Positions 43,164-52,352 of a stretch of DNA of 56,987 nt are shown in pieces. This DNA is from Sphingopyxis sp. (GTDB lineage: Bacteria > Pseudomonadota > Alphaproteobacteria > Sphingomonadales > Sphingomonadaceae), in assembly GCF_016463645.1 (NCBI RefSeq), contig NZ_JAEMQX010000012.1, positions 1 to 56,987 on the forward strand. The letters run 5' to 3'. A program made the position numbers and the translations under genes. The notes beneath the pieces were generated by a model that was not told where the DNA came from, searched no databases, and saw only the letters and a list, made by a program, of their open reading frames with translations. Every line of letters starts with the position of its first letter. Within the stretch, counting starts at the first letter, position 1.

Positions 43164-44054
43164 ATGACGACCGCCAATGCCGCCATGCTCGACCAGATCA
43201 AATCGGGGCAGGGCTTCATCGCCGCGCTCGACCAGAGCGGCGGTTCGACGCCCAAGGCATTGAAGGGTTATGGCATCGAAGCGGACGCCTTTTCGAACGA
43301 CGAGGAAATGTTCGGCCTGATCCACGACATGCGCAGCCGCATCGTCACTGCCCCCTGCTTCAACGGCGACAAGGTGATCGGCGCGATCCTGTTCGAGCGC
43401 ACGATGGACGGCGAGGCGGGCGGCAAGCCCGTTCCGGCGCTATTGTGGGAACGCGGCGTGGTGCCGTTCCTGAAGGTCGACAAGGGCCTTGAGGACGAAG
43501 CCGACGGCGTCCAGTTGATGAAGCCCAATCCGGGTCTCGATGCGCTCTGCGAACGCGCCGTTGCCAAGGGCGTGTTCGGCACCAAGATGCGCAGTGTCGT
43601 CAACCTCGCCAATCCGGCGGGCATCAAGGCGATCGTCGAGCAGCAGTTCGCCGAAGCCGCGCGGATCGCCGCGCATGGTCTTGTTCCGATCATCGAGCCC
43701 GAGGTGAACATCAAGAGCGCCGAGCGCGATGCCGCGGATCGACTGCTCCTCAGGGAACTGCTCGCCGCGCTCGACGCGTGGACGGGCGCGCCGGTGATGC
43801 TGAAGCTGTCGCTGCCCACCGAGGCCAGCCTGTTCCAGCCGCTCGTCGATCATCCCAAGGTGCTGCGCGTCGTTGCGCTGTCGGGCGGTTTCGCGCGTCC
43901 CGAAGCGTGCGTCGAACTGGCGAAGAACCCGGGCATCATCGCGAGCTTCAGCCGTGCGCTTCTGGAAGACCTGCGCCACCAGATGAGCGACGACGAATTC
44001 AATGCCTCGCTCGGTGGTGCGATCGACGAAATTCACGCGGCCTCCGTGGCCTAG
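43164..44054 (+). CDS. Fructose-bisphosphate aldolase, class I
   Basis: A 296-residue Schiff-base aldolase. Start chosen at MTTANAAMLDQIKSGQGFIA with CCGGAGAT upstream; an ATG seven codons earlier is possible. The class I pattern AALDQSGGSTPKALKGYGIE, the glycolytic-aldolase ILFERTMDGEAGGKPVPALL, VPIIEPEVNIKSAERDAADR and the Lys in VMLKLSLPTEASLF (candidate Schiff-base residue) are present. It takes the place held by class II Fba in many bacteria, directly after pgk. Confidence 0.94.
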   Translation: MTTANAAMLDQIKSGQGFIAALDQSGGSTPKALKGYGIEADAFSNDEEMFGLIHDMRSRIVTAPCFNGDKVIGAILFERTMDGEAGGKPVPALLWERGVVPFLKVDKGLEDEADGVQLMKPNPGLDALCERAVAKGVFGTKMRSVVNLANPAGIKAIVEQQFAEAARIAAHGLVPIIEPEVNIKSAERDAADRLLLRELLAALDAWTGAPVMLKLSLPTEASLFQPLVDHPKVLRVVALSGGFARPEACVELAKNPGIIASFSRALLEDLRHQMSDDEFNASLGGAIDEIHAASVA

Positions 44055-44714
44055 GTGATGGGAGAGAGGTGGCAAGCCGTCGACGACTATATCGCCGGCA
44101 AATTGCTGGGCGCGGACGACGCGCTTGCCACCACTCTCGCGAACAACAATGCACAGGGCCTGCCGCCGATCGACGTGTCGGCGGCGCAGGGCAAGATGCT
44201 GTTCCTGCTCGCGCAGATGGCGGGGGCGAAGCGCATCCTCGAAGTCGGGACGCTTGGCGGCTATTCGACGATCTGGCTGGCGCGGGCGCTGCCCCGCGAT
44301 GGCGAATTGGTCACGCTCGAGCTCGAGGCGCACCACGCCCGCGTCGCGCGCGCGAATCTCGAAAATGCCGGGGTGTCGGCCAGGGTCGACATCCGCGTCG
44401 GCCCGGCGGCGGACACGCTCGCGGCCATGACGGGCGACGCGGCGTTCGACTTCGTCTTCATCGACGCCGACAAGCAGGGCAATGTCCGTTACGTCGAGGA
44501 AGCAATCCGCCTCGGGCGTTCCGGCACGACGATCATCGTCGACAATGTCGTGCGCGAAGGCGGTGTGCTCGATGCCGATAGCGATGATGAACGCATTGCC
44601 GGCACGCGCGCGCTGTTCGACATGCTGAACGCCGACCCGCGTCTTGACGCGACCGCGATCCAGACGGTCGGTGCCAAGGGGTGGGACGGGTTCGTGCTGG
44701 CGCGGGTGCGCTGA
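44055..44714 (+). CDS. O-methyltransferase (class I SAM-dependent)
   Basis: A 219-residue protein of the caffeoyl-CoA/catechol O-methyltransferase family. It may start at a GTG directly after the aldolase stop, or at the ATG one codon later. SAM-binding AKRILEVGTLGGYSTIWLAR, the metal-site FDFVFIDADKQGNVRYVEEA and TIIVDNVVREGGVLD are clear. Substrate not predictable. Its lack of a gap after the aldolase gene indicates co-transcription with the glycolytic genes. Confidence 0.9.
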   Translation: MMGERWQAVDDYIAGKLLGADDALATTLANNNAQGLPPIDVSAAQGKMLFLLAQMAGAKRILEVGTLGGYSTIWLARALPRDGELVTLELEAHHARVARANLENAGVSARVDIRVGPAADTLAAMTGDAAFDFVFIDADKQGNVRYVEEAIRLGRSGTTIIVDNVVREGGVLDADSDDERIAGTRALFDMLNADPRLDATAIQTVGAKGWDGFVLARVR

Positions 44715-44718
44715 TATT

Positions 44719-44746
44719 CCCGTCATCCCGGCGAGGGCCGGGATGA
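44719..44746. repeat. REP-like palindrome
   Basis: CGTCATCCCGGCGAGGGCCG GGATGAG forms a hairpin (CATCCCGGC / GCCGGGATG) with the same outer sequence as the repeats at 14200 and 49671 but a different loop. It lies between convergent genes (O-methyltransferase and lipoprotein). Confidence 0.75.
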
Positions 44747-44757
44747 GGATCGGGCGG

Positions 44758-45156
44758 TTACAGCCCGCCCGCGAACCGGAAGGAGAAGCGGTAGTCGCCC
44801 GGGCTGAGCGTGACGTCGGTGCGCTTCTCCGGCCGCACCGATTCGAGTGTGAACCGGCCGTCGGCAAGGTGGGTCGGCTCACCGAGGGTGACTTCGAACG
44901 GCTGCTTCTCTCCATTGCCGCGAATCCACAACATCTTCACCCGCACGCGCCCCGCCCAGACGCAGCGCGCGTTCATCGGGCAGCGGCTGTCCTCCACGAC
45001 CTCGACCGGCTGGACGAGCGGGCCGTCGACATAGGCGCGCTGGCCGAGCGCGACGTCGTGGCCGTCGGGGAGCGGGGCGCCCGCGGTCGTCGCGCAGGCC
45101 GAAAGCAGGAGAGCGGAGGGAAGGGCGAGGGCGGCGAGGCGAAAGACGTTCTGCAT
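44758..45156 (-). CDS. Putative lipoprotein of unknown function
   Basis: A 132-residue protein with a lipoprotein signal: LAALALPSALLLSACATTAG, lipobox LSAC, Cys near residue 21. The mature part is beta-rich: GHDVALGQRAYVDGPLVQPV, VEDSRCPMNARCVWAGRVRV with two more Cys that may form a disulphide, and GDYRFSFRFAGGL at the end. The CPxNxRCVWAGR pattern recurs in small hypothetical proteins of sphingomonads by my recollection; no function is known. Confidence 0.85.
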   Translation of the reverse strand: MQNVFRLAALALPSALLLSACATTAGAPLPDGHDVALGQRAYVDGPLVQPVEVVEDSRCPMNARCVWAGRVRVKMLWIRGNGEKQPFEVTLGEPTHLADGRFTLESVRPEKRTDVTLSPGDYRFSFRFAGGL

Positions 45157-45191
45157 TTGCCCGCATCTGGCGGCGTCGCTATGAACGCGCC

Positions 45192-45830
45192 ATGACTACA
45201 TCCGATTGCCAGCTCTATCTGATTTCGCCGCTCGATGTCGGCGGCGATTTTCCCGCGCGCCTCGAGGAAGCGCTGTCCGCCGGACCCGTCGCCGCCTTCC
45301 AGTTTCGCGTGAAGAATATCGACCAGCACGAGGCGGCGCGGCTCGCCGAACCGCTGCAGGCGATCTGTGCCGCGCACGAGGTCGCCTTCATCGTCAACGA
45401 CGACGTCGCGCTCGCGAAGCGGCTGGGGGCCGACGGCGTTCATCTGGGGCAGGGCGACGGCGATCCGAAGGAAGCACGCCGTCTGCTCGGACCCGACACG
45501 CAGATCGGCGTGACCTGCCACGACAGCCGCCATCTTGCGATGGAGGCGGGCGAGGCCGGGGCCGACTATGTCGCGTTCGGGGCGTTCTTTCCGACGACCA
45601 CCAAGGCGACCCGGCATCATCCCGAGCCCGAAATATTGACCTGGTGGCAGGGCTTGTTCGAATTGCCGTGCGTCGCGATCGGCGGGATTACGGTCGACAA
45701 TGCCCCGGTTCTGGTCGAGGCCGGTGCCGACTTCCTTGCCGTGTCGGGCGGCGTGTGGGCCCATCCCGAAGGTCCGGCCGCAGCGGTGCGCGCCTTCGCC
45801 GCCATTCTCGAGGATCAGCCCGCGGGGTAA
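45192..45830 (+). CDS. thiE: Thiamine-phosphate synthase
   Basis: A 212-residue TIM-barrel enzyme joining the pyrimidine and thiazole parts of thiamine. Motifs: AAFQFRVKNIDQHEAARLAE, VAFIVNDDVALAKRLGADGV, HLGQGDGDPKEARRLLG, IGVTCHDSRHLAMEAGEAGA and DYVAFGAFFPTTTKATR. The usual QxRxK start reads QFRVK. No TPP riboswitch can be seen in the short space before it. Confidence 0.92.
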   Translation: MTTSDCQLYLISPLDVGGDFPARLEEALSAGPVAAFQFRVKNIDQHEAARLAEPLQAICAAHEVAFIVNDDVALAKRLGADGVHLGQGDGDPKEARRLLGPDTQIGVTCHDSRHLAMEAGEAGADYVAFGAFFPTTTKATRHHPEPEILTWWQGLFELPCVAIGGITVDNAPVLVEAGADFLAVSGGVWAHPEGPAAAVRAFAAILEDQPAG

Positions 45831-46042
45831 TCGCGCCCGGGCGTTTTCGGTGCCTTTCGGGGTGCCGGCGCCGCCGCCGCATCCTTGCGCCAGCCAAAAA
45901 GGCCGGCGCAAGGCGCCCTGCGCGACGTTGCTGCGGTGCCGCGAGGGGGCGGCGGGGTAAGATCGGGAAGATCGATGCTCATCATGGGCGCCGATATGGC
46001 ATTGACGTCGGCCGCCAGATTGTATCGATGCGTCAAAAGCAT
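45815..46042 (-). CDS. Possible small hypothetical protein antisense to thiE end
   Basis: A 75-residue frame from ATG at 46042 begins MLLTHRYNLAADVNAISAPM and has a Pro/Ala/Arg-rich end (APAPRKAPKTPGRDYPAG) overlapping the last 16 bases of thiE. It fills the 330-base gap between thiE and the OPT transporter, which is otherwise empty. The ribosome-binding site is weak. It may be real; the longer upstream version (to 46249) overlaps the transporter start and is not credible. Confidence 0.3.
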   Translation of the reverse strand: MLLTHRYNLAADVNAISAPMMSIDLPDLTPPPPRGTAATSRRAPCAGLFGWRKDAAAAPAPRKAPKTPGRDYPAG

Positions 46043-46160
46043 ATCGGTCCGTCGCTTTTGGCGTTTCGGTCCAACGGGCCTCGGCCCAGGGATCGGGCTG
46101 GCGGCTTTTCGCTTGCGCCGGACGCGGCGCCCCGCAAGACAGCGGCTGGGGAGATTTTTG

Positions 46161-48119
46161 ATGAGCGAAACCACCACATCGGCCTCGCGCGGGCGCGAAC
46201 TCACCATTCGTGCAATCCTGCTCGGCGGACTGCTGACTTTGGCGTTCACGGCGGCGAACGTCTATCTGGGGCTGAAGGTCGGACTGACCTTTGCGACCTC
46301 GATTCCCGCCGCGGTGATCTCGATGGCGCTGCTGCGCTATATGGCCGGGTCGACGATCCTCGAGAATAATATCGTCCAGACGATCGCGAGCGCGGCGGGC
46401 ACGCTGGCGGCGATCATCTTCGTGCTGCCGGGGCTCGTGATGGTCGGTTACTGGCAGGGCTTTCCGCTGCTGGAGACGACCGCGATCACGATGCTCGGCG
46501 GGATATTGGGCGTGCTGTTTTCGGTGCCGCTGCGGCGCGCGCTCGTCGTCGATTCGGACCTGCCCTATCCCGAGGGGCGCGCCGCCGCCGAAGTGTTGCA
46601 GGTCGGCGCCGCGAGCGCGGAAGGGGCCGAGGAGAACAAGGCCGGGCTGTCGGCGCTGATGTGGAATTCGCTCGTCGCGGCGGGGTTCACGCTGCTCACG
46701 CAGATGAAACTCGCCGGGGCCGAGGTCGCGCGCTGGTTCGCCATCGGCAACGGGGCGACGGGGATCGCGGGCGGGCTCGCCTTTGCGCTGTTCGGGGTCG
46801 GGCATCTCGTCGGCCTGTCGGTGGGCATGGCGCAGCTCGTCGGGCTGGTCACCGGCTGGTGGGTGCTGCTGCCGATCCTGACGCAAGGTGGGGCGGGCGA
46901 CGCCGAGACGCTGGCGAACACCGTGTTCCGCGCCGACGTGCGCTTTTTCGGCGCGGGGGTGATCGCGGTGGCGGCGCTGTGGACGCTGGTCAGGATCGCG
47001 GGGCCGGTGCTCGGCGGCATCCGATCGGCGATGGCCGCGAGCCGCGCGCGGCAGGGCGGGCAGGCGCTGGCGATCGAGGAACAGGACATGTCGATCGGCT
47101 GGGTGTTCGGCGGGTCGCTGTTCCTGATGCTGCCGATCGGCGTGCTGCTCTGGTCCGAGCTTTCGGGCGGGCCGCTCGCGGGGGCGTCGTTCGCGCTGAT
47201 CGCGGGCGCGATCCTGTTCATCATCATCGTCGGGCTGATGATCGCGTCGGTCACCGGCTATATGGCGGGGTTGATCGGGGCGTCGAACTCGCCGGTGTCG
47301 GGAATCGGCATCCTCGCGATCATCGCCTCGTCGCTGCTGCTCCTCGGCCTGCTCGGGCGGGGCGGGGGCGAGGCCGAAGTGAGCGCGATGGTCGCCTATG
47401 CGCTGATCGTCACCGGGCTCGTCTTCGGCATCGCGACGATATCGAACGACAATCTGCAGGACCTCAAGACCGGCCAGCTCGTCGGGGCGACGCCGTGGAA
47501 GCAGCAGGTCGCGCTGATCATCGGCGTGATCTTCGGCTCGCTCGTCGTGCCGCCGGTGCTCAATGTGCTCAACGAGACGCTGGGCTTCGTCGGCGCGCCG
47601 GGGGCGGGGCCGAACGCGCTCGCGGCGCCGCAGGCGGGGCTGATCTCGTCGCTCGCGCAGGGCGTGCTCGGCGGCGACCTCAACTGGACGATGCTGACGT
47701 ACGGCGCCATCGCGGGCGTCGGCTTCATCATCGTCGATGCGCTGCTCGGGCGCGCGGGCAAGCTCCGCCTGCCGCCGCTTGCCATCGGCATCGGCATCTA
47801 TCTGCCGATGGCGGTGATCCTGCCGGTGGTGATCGGCGCGGTCGGCGGCTGGTTCTACGACCGCTGGGCGGCGAAGCGCCCGAACGCGAGCTTCGCGCAC
47901 CGCATGGGCGTGCTCACCGCGACGGGGATGATCGTCGGCGAAAGCCTGTTCGGCGTGCTTTATGCCGGTGTCGTCGCGGGCAGCGGGAGCGATGCGCCGC
48001 TCGCGGTCGTCGGCGACGGTTATGCGCCCTATGCGCCGTGGGTCGGCCTGATCCTGTTCGCGGGGCTCGTCTGGCTCAGCTACCGGCGCACGCGCGCGAT
48101 GGTCGTCGCGACGCCCTGA
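46161..48119 (+). CDS. OPT family oligopeptide transporter
   Basis: A 652-residue polytopic membrane protein. Start at MSETTTSASRGRELTIRAIL after GGGGAGA; earlier in-frame starts have no supporting signal. About 14-16 helices are visible; early conserved segment GLLTLAFTAANVYLGLKVGL, TFATSIPAAVISMALLRYMA, SDLPYPEGRAAAEVLQVGAA, and later ATISNDNLQDLKTGQLVGAT PW. Members import peptides or metal chelates by proton symport. Very high GC gives long spurious frames on the other strand here. Confidence 0.93.
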   Translation: MSETTTSASRGRELTIRAILLGGLLTLAFTAANVYLGLKVGLTFATSIPAAVISMALLRYMAGSTILENNIVQTIASAAGTLAAIIFVLPGLVMVGYWQGFPLLETTAITMLGGILGVLFSVPLRRALVVDSDLPYPEGRAAAEVLQVGAASAEGAEENKAGLSALMWNSLVAAGFTLLTQMKLAGAEVARWFAIGNGATGIAGGLAFALFGVGHLVGLSVGMAQLVGLVTGWWVLLPILTQGGAGDAETLANTVFRADVRFFGAGVIAVAALWTLVRIAGPVLGGIRSAMAASRARQGGQALAIEEQDMSIGWVFGGSLFLMLPIGVLLWSELSGGPLAGASFALIAGAILFIIIVGLMIASVTGYMAGLIGASNSPVSGIGILAIIASSLLLLGLLGRGGGEAEVSAMVAYALIVTGLVFGIATISNDNLQDLKTGQLVGATPWKQQVALIIGVIFGSLVVPPVLNVLNETLGFVGAPGAGPNALAAPQAGLISSLAQGVLGGDLNWTMLTYGAIAGVGFIIVDALLGRAGKLRLPPLAIGIGIYLPMAVILPVVIGAVGGWFYDRWAAKRPNASFAHRMGVLTATGMIVGESLFGVLYAGVVAGSGSDAPLAVVGDGYAPYAPWVGLILFAGLVWLSYRRTRAMVVATP

Positions 48120-48226
48120 CACGCGGCTTGCCCTTCGGCGCTGGCGCGGCTAAAGGCGCGCACCTGATACCGGTGCCCGCGGGGCGCCGGTCTGCTCTTT
48201 CCATTCTTGTCTAGTGAGTGTGCGCG

Positions 48227-48790
48227 ATGAAGATCACCGGCGTTGAAATCCGTCCCGGCAATATTATCGAATATGAAGGCGGCATCTGGAAGGTCACCAA
48301 GATCCAGCACACCCAGCCGGGCAAGGGCGGCGCCTATATGCAGGTCGAAGCCAAGAATCTGATCGACGGGCGCAAGCTCAACAACCGCTTCCGCAGTGCC
48401 GACACGGTCGAAAAGGTCCGCCTCGACACCAAGGATTTCCAGTTCCTCTATGCCGAGGGCGACGACCTGGTGTTCATGGACAAGGACAGCTTCGAACAGA
48501 TCAACATCTCGAAGGAGGTCGTCGGCGAAGCCCACGAGTTCCTGCAGGACGGCATGGACGTCGTGCTCGAGCTTTGGGAAGAGCGCCCGATCTCGGTCGA
48601 ACTGCCCGAAACGATCGAAGCGACCATCGTCGAAGCCGACGCGGTTGTGAAGGGCCAGACGGCATCGTCGTCGTACAAGCCCGCGATCCTCGACAATGGC
48701 GTGCGCGTGATGGTGCCGCCGCACATCACCAGCGGAACCCGCATCGTCGTGCATGTGTACGACCGCGAATATGTCCGCCGCGCCGACTAA
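48227..48790 (+). CDS. efp: Elongation factor P
   Basis: 187 residues, starting [20 protein letters not shown]. Helps ribosomes through polyproline. The loop with the modified Lys is [13 protein letters not shown] (Lys near residue 33), followed by [20 protein letters not shown] and the C-terminal OB domain end [20 protein letters not shown]. The loop is PGKGGA rather than PGKGQA. No epm modification genes are nearby. Confidence 0.96.
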   Translation: MKITGVEIRPGNIIEYEGGIWKVTKIQHTQPGKGGAYMQVEAKNLIDGRKLNNRFRSADTVEKVRLDTKDFQFLYAEGDDLVFMDKDSFEQINISKEVVGEAHEFLQDGMDVVLELWEERPISVELPETIEATIVEADAVVKGQTASSSYKPAILDNGVRVMVPPHITSGTRIVVHVYDREYVRRAD

Positions 48791-48832
48791 CTGAAATCAC
48801 CGCCCGCGCAATCGGGCGGGTGGAGATTTGAC

Positions 48833-49651
48833 ATGGCCGTATCCGGCATCATCACCGTCATGGAACGCGCCGCGCGCAAGGCCGGCACGAAGCTGCGCCG
48901 CGACTTCGGCGAGATCGAACATCTGCAGGTCTCGCAGAAGGGGCCCGCCGACTTCGTGTCGAAGGCCGATCAGGCGGCCGAGCGCACGCTCTATGACGAA
49001 CTGACCCACGCGCGTCCGGGCTGGGGCTTCAAGATGGAAGAGGCGGGCGAGATCGAGGGCGATCCCGGCAAGCCGCGCTTCATCATCGACCCGCTCGACG
49101 GCACGTCGAACTTCCTTCACGCGATCCCGCATTTCGCGATCTCGATCGCGGTGCAGGAACCGAGACCCGGCGGCGGCTGGGGCGACGTCACGGCGGCGCT
49201 CGTCTATCAGCCCGTCACCGACGAAAGCTATTGGGCCGAGCGCGGTCGCGGCGCCTGGCTGCACGATCGCCGCCTGCGTGTCGCATCGCGCCGCCACCTC
49301 AACGAATGCCTGATCGCGACCGGCATTCCGTATATGGGCCATGGCAATATGGCGCAGTGGAGCCGCATTTTCGGTGCCGTAGCACCCGAAGTCGCCGGCA
49401 TTCGCCGCTTCGGCGCCGCCAGCCTCGACCTCGCGTGGGTCGCGGCGGGCCGCTACGACGGTTTCTGGGAAAGCGACCTGCAGGTGTGGGACGTTGCCGC
49501 GGGCATGTTGCTCGTGCGCGAGGCCGGTGGCTTCGTCAGCGACTTCCGCGGCGGCGATCGCGCGATCGACCGCAGCGAGTTCATCGCGGGCAGCGCCGCG
49601 GTCCATTCGAAACTGCAGAAGCTGGTCGCGGGCGCGCTGCGCAACGCCTGA
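48833..49651 (+). CDS. suhB: Inositol monophosphatase family protein (SuhB-like)
   Basis: A 272-residue Mg-dependent phosphatase. EAGEIEG near residue 70 and the metal site FIIDPLDGTSNFLHAIPHFA near residue 85, then FGAASLDLAWVAAGRYDGFW and LQVWDVAAGMLLVREAGGFV, are standard. It follows efp by 42 bases, a common alphaproteobacterial pair. The SuhB role in rRNA antitermination is possible but not shown by sequence. Confidence 0.93.
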   Translation: MAVSGIITVMERAARKAGTKLRRDFGEIEHLQVSQKGPADFVSKADQAAERTLYDELTHARPGWGFKMEEAGEIEGDPGKPRFIIDPLDGTSNFLHAIPHFAISIAVQEPRPGGGWGDVTAALVYQPVTDESYWAERGRGAWLHDRRLRVASRRHLNECLIATGIPYMGHGNMAQWSRIFGAVAPEVAGIRRFGAASLDLAWVAAGRYDGFWESDLQVWDVAAGMLLVREAGGFVSDFRGGDRAIDRSEFIAGSAAVHSKLQKLVAGALRNA

Positions 49652-49670
49652 CGGGGCGGAACCTTTCTCG

Positions 49671-49745
49671 TCGTCATGCCGGACTTGATCCGGCATCCAT
49701 TCCGACGGCAGCGTCATGGACCCCGGATCAAGTCCGGGGTGACGA
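49671..49745. repeat. REP-like double palindrome
   Basis: Left unit 49671-49698 (TCGTCATGCCGGACTTGATCCGG...) and right unit 49718-49745 are inverted to each other except at four matched positions. Each unit keeps its own hairpin (ATGCCGGA/TCCGGCAT and ACCCCGGA/TCCGGGGT). It lies between convergent suhB and the YbjN gene. Confidence 0.85.
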
Positions 49746-49781
49746 CGGCATCAGATGTTCGCTCGCCGGGCGAACATCGAC

Positions 49782-50264
49782 CTATTTCTCGAACACATAT
49801 TCGCGGAAGCTGTCCATCAGCGAGGCCCAGGTGTTGAAGGTCTCGCCGACATTCTCGCGCGGGATGCCCTGGAAATCGAGGTCGACGTCCATTTCCAGCA
49901 CCGGATCGCCCTCGTCGTCCTTGTAGGCGCGGGCGAAGCGCTTGTCCTTGTTCCACTTGTTGAGCCGGTCGAGCGACACACCCTTGGCGTCGCTGAAACC
50001 CATGTAATATTGCAGCGTCTTGCACTTCTTGCCCTCGTCACAATTCATGAAGAGGACGAGGAATTTCAGGCCGTTGCGGTTGCTCTCGATATAGGGGTCG
50101 TCGCCGTCCTTCGCGACGATCGTCGCGGGCCAGCCCTGCGACTCGACGATCGCCTTGATCGTCGCCGGATTCGTCGCGTTGATCAGTTCGGCATGCGCCG
50201 GAGTCGCCGAGAAAAATGAGGCGACGCCCAAGACGAGGGCGGCGCGAGCGGTGTTTGGTCCCAT
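49782..50264 (-). CDS. YbjN domain exported protein
   Basis: 160 residues from MGPNTARAALVLGVASFFSA, a signal peptide with cleavage near TPAHAEL. The YbjN body has NATNPATIKAIVESQGWPAT, DGDDPYIESNRNGLKFLVLF, and KWNKDKRFARAYKDDEGDPV, then VGETFNTWASLMDSFREYVF. A pair of Cys (NCDEGKKCKTLQYY) may form a disulphide in the periplasm. YbjN of enterobacteria is a cytoplasmic stress-related factor of unclear role; this exported form is common in sphingomonads. Confidence 0.85.
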   Translation of the reverse strand: MGPNTARAALVLGVASFFSATPAHAELINATNPATIKAIVESQGWPATIVAKDGDDPYIESNRNGLKFLVLFMNCDEGKKCKTLQYYMGFSDAKGVSLDRLNKWNKDKRFARAYKDDEGDPVLEMDVDLDFQGIPRENVGETFNTWASLMDSFREYVFEK

Positions 50265-50488
50265 GGATGCTCCCTTAATCCAAGATGCGCCCGGAAAGCG
50301 CGGCACTGCGACCCTTTTTTGCCGGGGTATCACAGCGACAGGTGCTGTCGCCAGCGCGCATTGCGCTTTTGGTCACGCGGGATACGAAAATCCTGCCCGC
50401 AGCGCTTGCGGCACGCGGCTTCGTGGCCTAAAGCGCCCCCGATAAACGGGTGCGAAGACACCCCAAAACAACAGAACTGCGAGCTCCC

Positions 50489-50863
50489 ATGGTCGATCTG
50501 ACGCAATATTTGCCGATTCTGATCTTTCTGGTCGTTGCCGTCGGCCTGTCCTCCGCCTTCGTGTTCCTGCCGATGGGCGTCGCGCGGCTGACCGGGGCAC
50601 ACAAGCCCGATCCGGCGAAGCTGACCGAGTATGAATGCGGATTCCCCGCTTTTGAAGATGCGCGCAGCCAGTTCGACGTGCGATTCTACCTCGTCGCCAT
50701 CCTTTTCATCATCTTCGACCTTGAAGCGGCCTTCCTCTTCCCCTGGGCGGTGAGCCTCGAGGAAATCGGCTGGGCCGGCTGGGCCACCATGATGATCTTC
50801 CTCGCCGAGCTCACGCTCGGCCTTGTGTACGCGTGGAAAAAAGGCGCGTTGGATTGGGAATGA
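50489..50863 (+). CDS. nuoA: NADH-quinone oxidoreductase subunit A
   Basis: A 124-residue membrane subunit of respiratory complex [21 protein letters not shown], the conserved loop [23 protein letters not shown], and helices [20 protein letters not shown] and [20 protein letters not shown]. It opens the nuo operon; its stop overlaps the nuoB start. About 220 bases of intergenic DNA precede it and probably carry the operon promoter. Confidence 0.96.
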   Translation: MVDLTQYLPILIFLVVAVGLSSAFVFLPMGVARLTGAHKPDPAKLTEYECGFPAFEDARSQFDVRFYLVAILFIIFDLEAAFLFPWAVSLEEIGWAGWATMMIFLAELTLGLVYAWKKGALDWE

Positions 50864-51426
50864 GTACTTCCAGCATCATCATGCCCGGCCAGATGCCGGT
50901 CGCAAGCCCCGTCGCTCCGGGTACGAACCCGGACCAGGGTTTCTTCGACGACCTCAACAGCGAAGTCGGCGACAAGGGCTTTCTCGTCACCTCGACCGAG
51001 GATCTGTTCAACTGGGCGCGGACCGGCTCGCTGTGGTGGATGACCTTCGGTCTCGCGTGCTGCGCGGTCGAGATGATCCACGTCAACATGCCGCGTTACG
51101 ACATGGAGCGGTTCGGCGCCGCGCCGCGCGCCAGCCCGCGCCAGTCGGACGTGATGATCGTCGCGGGGACGCTCTGCAACAAGATGGCGCCGGCGCTCCG
51201 CCGGGTTTACGACCAGATGTCGAACCCGAAATATGTCATCTCGATGGGTAGCTGCGCCAATGGCGGCGGCTATTATCACTACAGCTATTCGGTGGTGCGC
51301 GGATGCGACCGCATCGTGCCCGTGGATATCTATGTCCCCGGCTGCCCGCCGACCGCCGAAGCCCTGCTCTATGGCGTGATGCAGCTGCAGCGGAAGATTC
51401 GCCGCACCGGGACGATCGAACGCTGA
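50860..51426 (+). CDS. nuoB: NADH-quinone oxidoreductase subunit B
   Basis: 188 residues, carrying iron-sulphur cluster N2. Ligands: the Cys pair in [11 protein letters not shown], Cys in [15 protein letters not shown] and Cys in [18 protein letters not shown]. The N-terminal about 35 residues ([20 protein letters not shown]) are unconserved. Start at the ATG overlapping the nuoA stop. Confidence 0.97.
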   Translation: MSTSSIIMPGQMPVASPVAPGTNPDQGFFDDLNSEVGDKGFLVTSTEDLFNWARTGSLWWMTFGLACCAVEMIHVNMPRYDMERFGAAPRASPRQSDVMIVAGTLCNKMAPALRRVYDQMSNPKYVISMGSCANGGGYYHYSYSVVRGCDRIVPVDIYVPGCPPTAEALLYGVMQLQRKIRRTGTIER

Positions 51427-52352
51427 TGGCCAGTCCCGCTCCCCTGATCGCGCCCCGCGAGGGCATCGGTGCTGCGCTCGAGAAATTGCTCGGCGACGAC
51501 CTGATCGAACATGTCTTCGCCGTCGGCGAGGACAGCATCACCGTGCGCCGCGAAGCCGTCGCCGGTGTGATGGTCGAGCTGCGCGACAAGCTCGACTATC
51601 AGCAGCTGATGGAAATCGCCGGGGTCGACTATCCCGATCGCGCCGAGCGCTTCGAGGTCGTCTATCACCTGCTCAGCGTCACGAAGAACCATCGCCTCCG
51701 CGTCCGCGTCTGCACCGACGAAGCGACGCCGGTGCCGAGCATCGTTCCCGTCTGGCCGGTCGCTGGCTGGCTGGAGCGCGAAGTGTTCGACATGTACGGC
51801 GTGCTGTTCGCGGGCAACCCGGACCTGCGCCGCATCCTGACCGACTATGGTTTCCAGGGGCATCCGCAGCGCAAGGACTTTCCGCTGACCGGCTATACCG
51901 AGCTGCGCTATTCCGAAGAGGACAAGCGCGTCGTGTACGAACCCGTGCGGCTCGCGCAGGATTTCCGCAACTTCGACTTCCTTTCGCCTTGGGAAGGCGC
52001 CGACTATGTGCTGCCGGGCGACGAAAAGGCCGGCGGGACGGGCGAAGCGCCGGGCAAGGGCGCGCCGTCGCCGATGACCGCGCAAGAGGTCAAGAAGGCC
52101 GATGAGAAGGCGGAAAAGGACAAGGCTCCGCCGCCGCCGACGCCGAAGACCACCGAAAGCACGACGCAGACGGGTGCAGGCGCGAAAACGAACCTGAAGG
52201 CGGCGAAGACGAGCCGCGACGGCGCGAAGGCGACCGCGACCGCAAAGGCGAAGACGCCGGCGACCAAGGCCGCCGAAAAGGCGCCCGCGAAGCCCAAGGC
52301 GCCCGCCAAGCCGCGCGCGCCGCGCAAGCCCAAGGCAGGAGGTGACGCATGA
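51426..52352 (+). CDS. nuoC: NADH-quinone oxidoreductase subunit C with long basic tail
   Basis: 308 residues; the conserved 30-kDa subunit takes about the first 200 ([60 protein letters not shown]). From about residue 205 a low-complexity tail of about 100 residues follows, rich in Lys, Ala, Thr and Pro ([36 protein letters not shown]), similar in composition to histone H1. It shares one base with the nuoB stop and overlaps nuoD by four bases. Confidence 0.95.
   Translation: MASPAPLIAPREGIGAALEKLLGDDLIEHVFAVGEDSITVRREAVAGVMVELRDKLDYQQLMEIAGVDYPDRAERFEVVYHLLSVTKNHRLRVRVCTDEATPVPSIVPVWPVAGWLEREVFDMYGVLFAGNPDLRRILTDYGFQGHPQRKDFPLTGYTELRYSEEDKRVVYEPVRLAQDFRNFDFLSPWEGADYVLPGDEKAGGTGEAPGKGAPSPMTAQEVKKADEKAEKDKAPPPPTPKTTESTTQTGAGAKTNLKAAKTSRDGAKATATAKAKTPATKAAEKAPAKPKAPAKPRAPRKPKAGGDA

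Noticed and set aside
45156..45191. TPP riboswitch before thiE
   Set aside because: Only 35 bases separate thiE from the divergent lipoprotein gene, too short for a THI element.
44973..48122. 1049-residue open frame on the minus strand
   Set aside because: Antisense to thiE and the OPT transporter; composition is Arg/Asp/His-rich without any domain. It is a by-product of high GC content at third positions.
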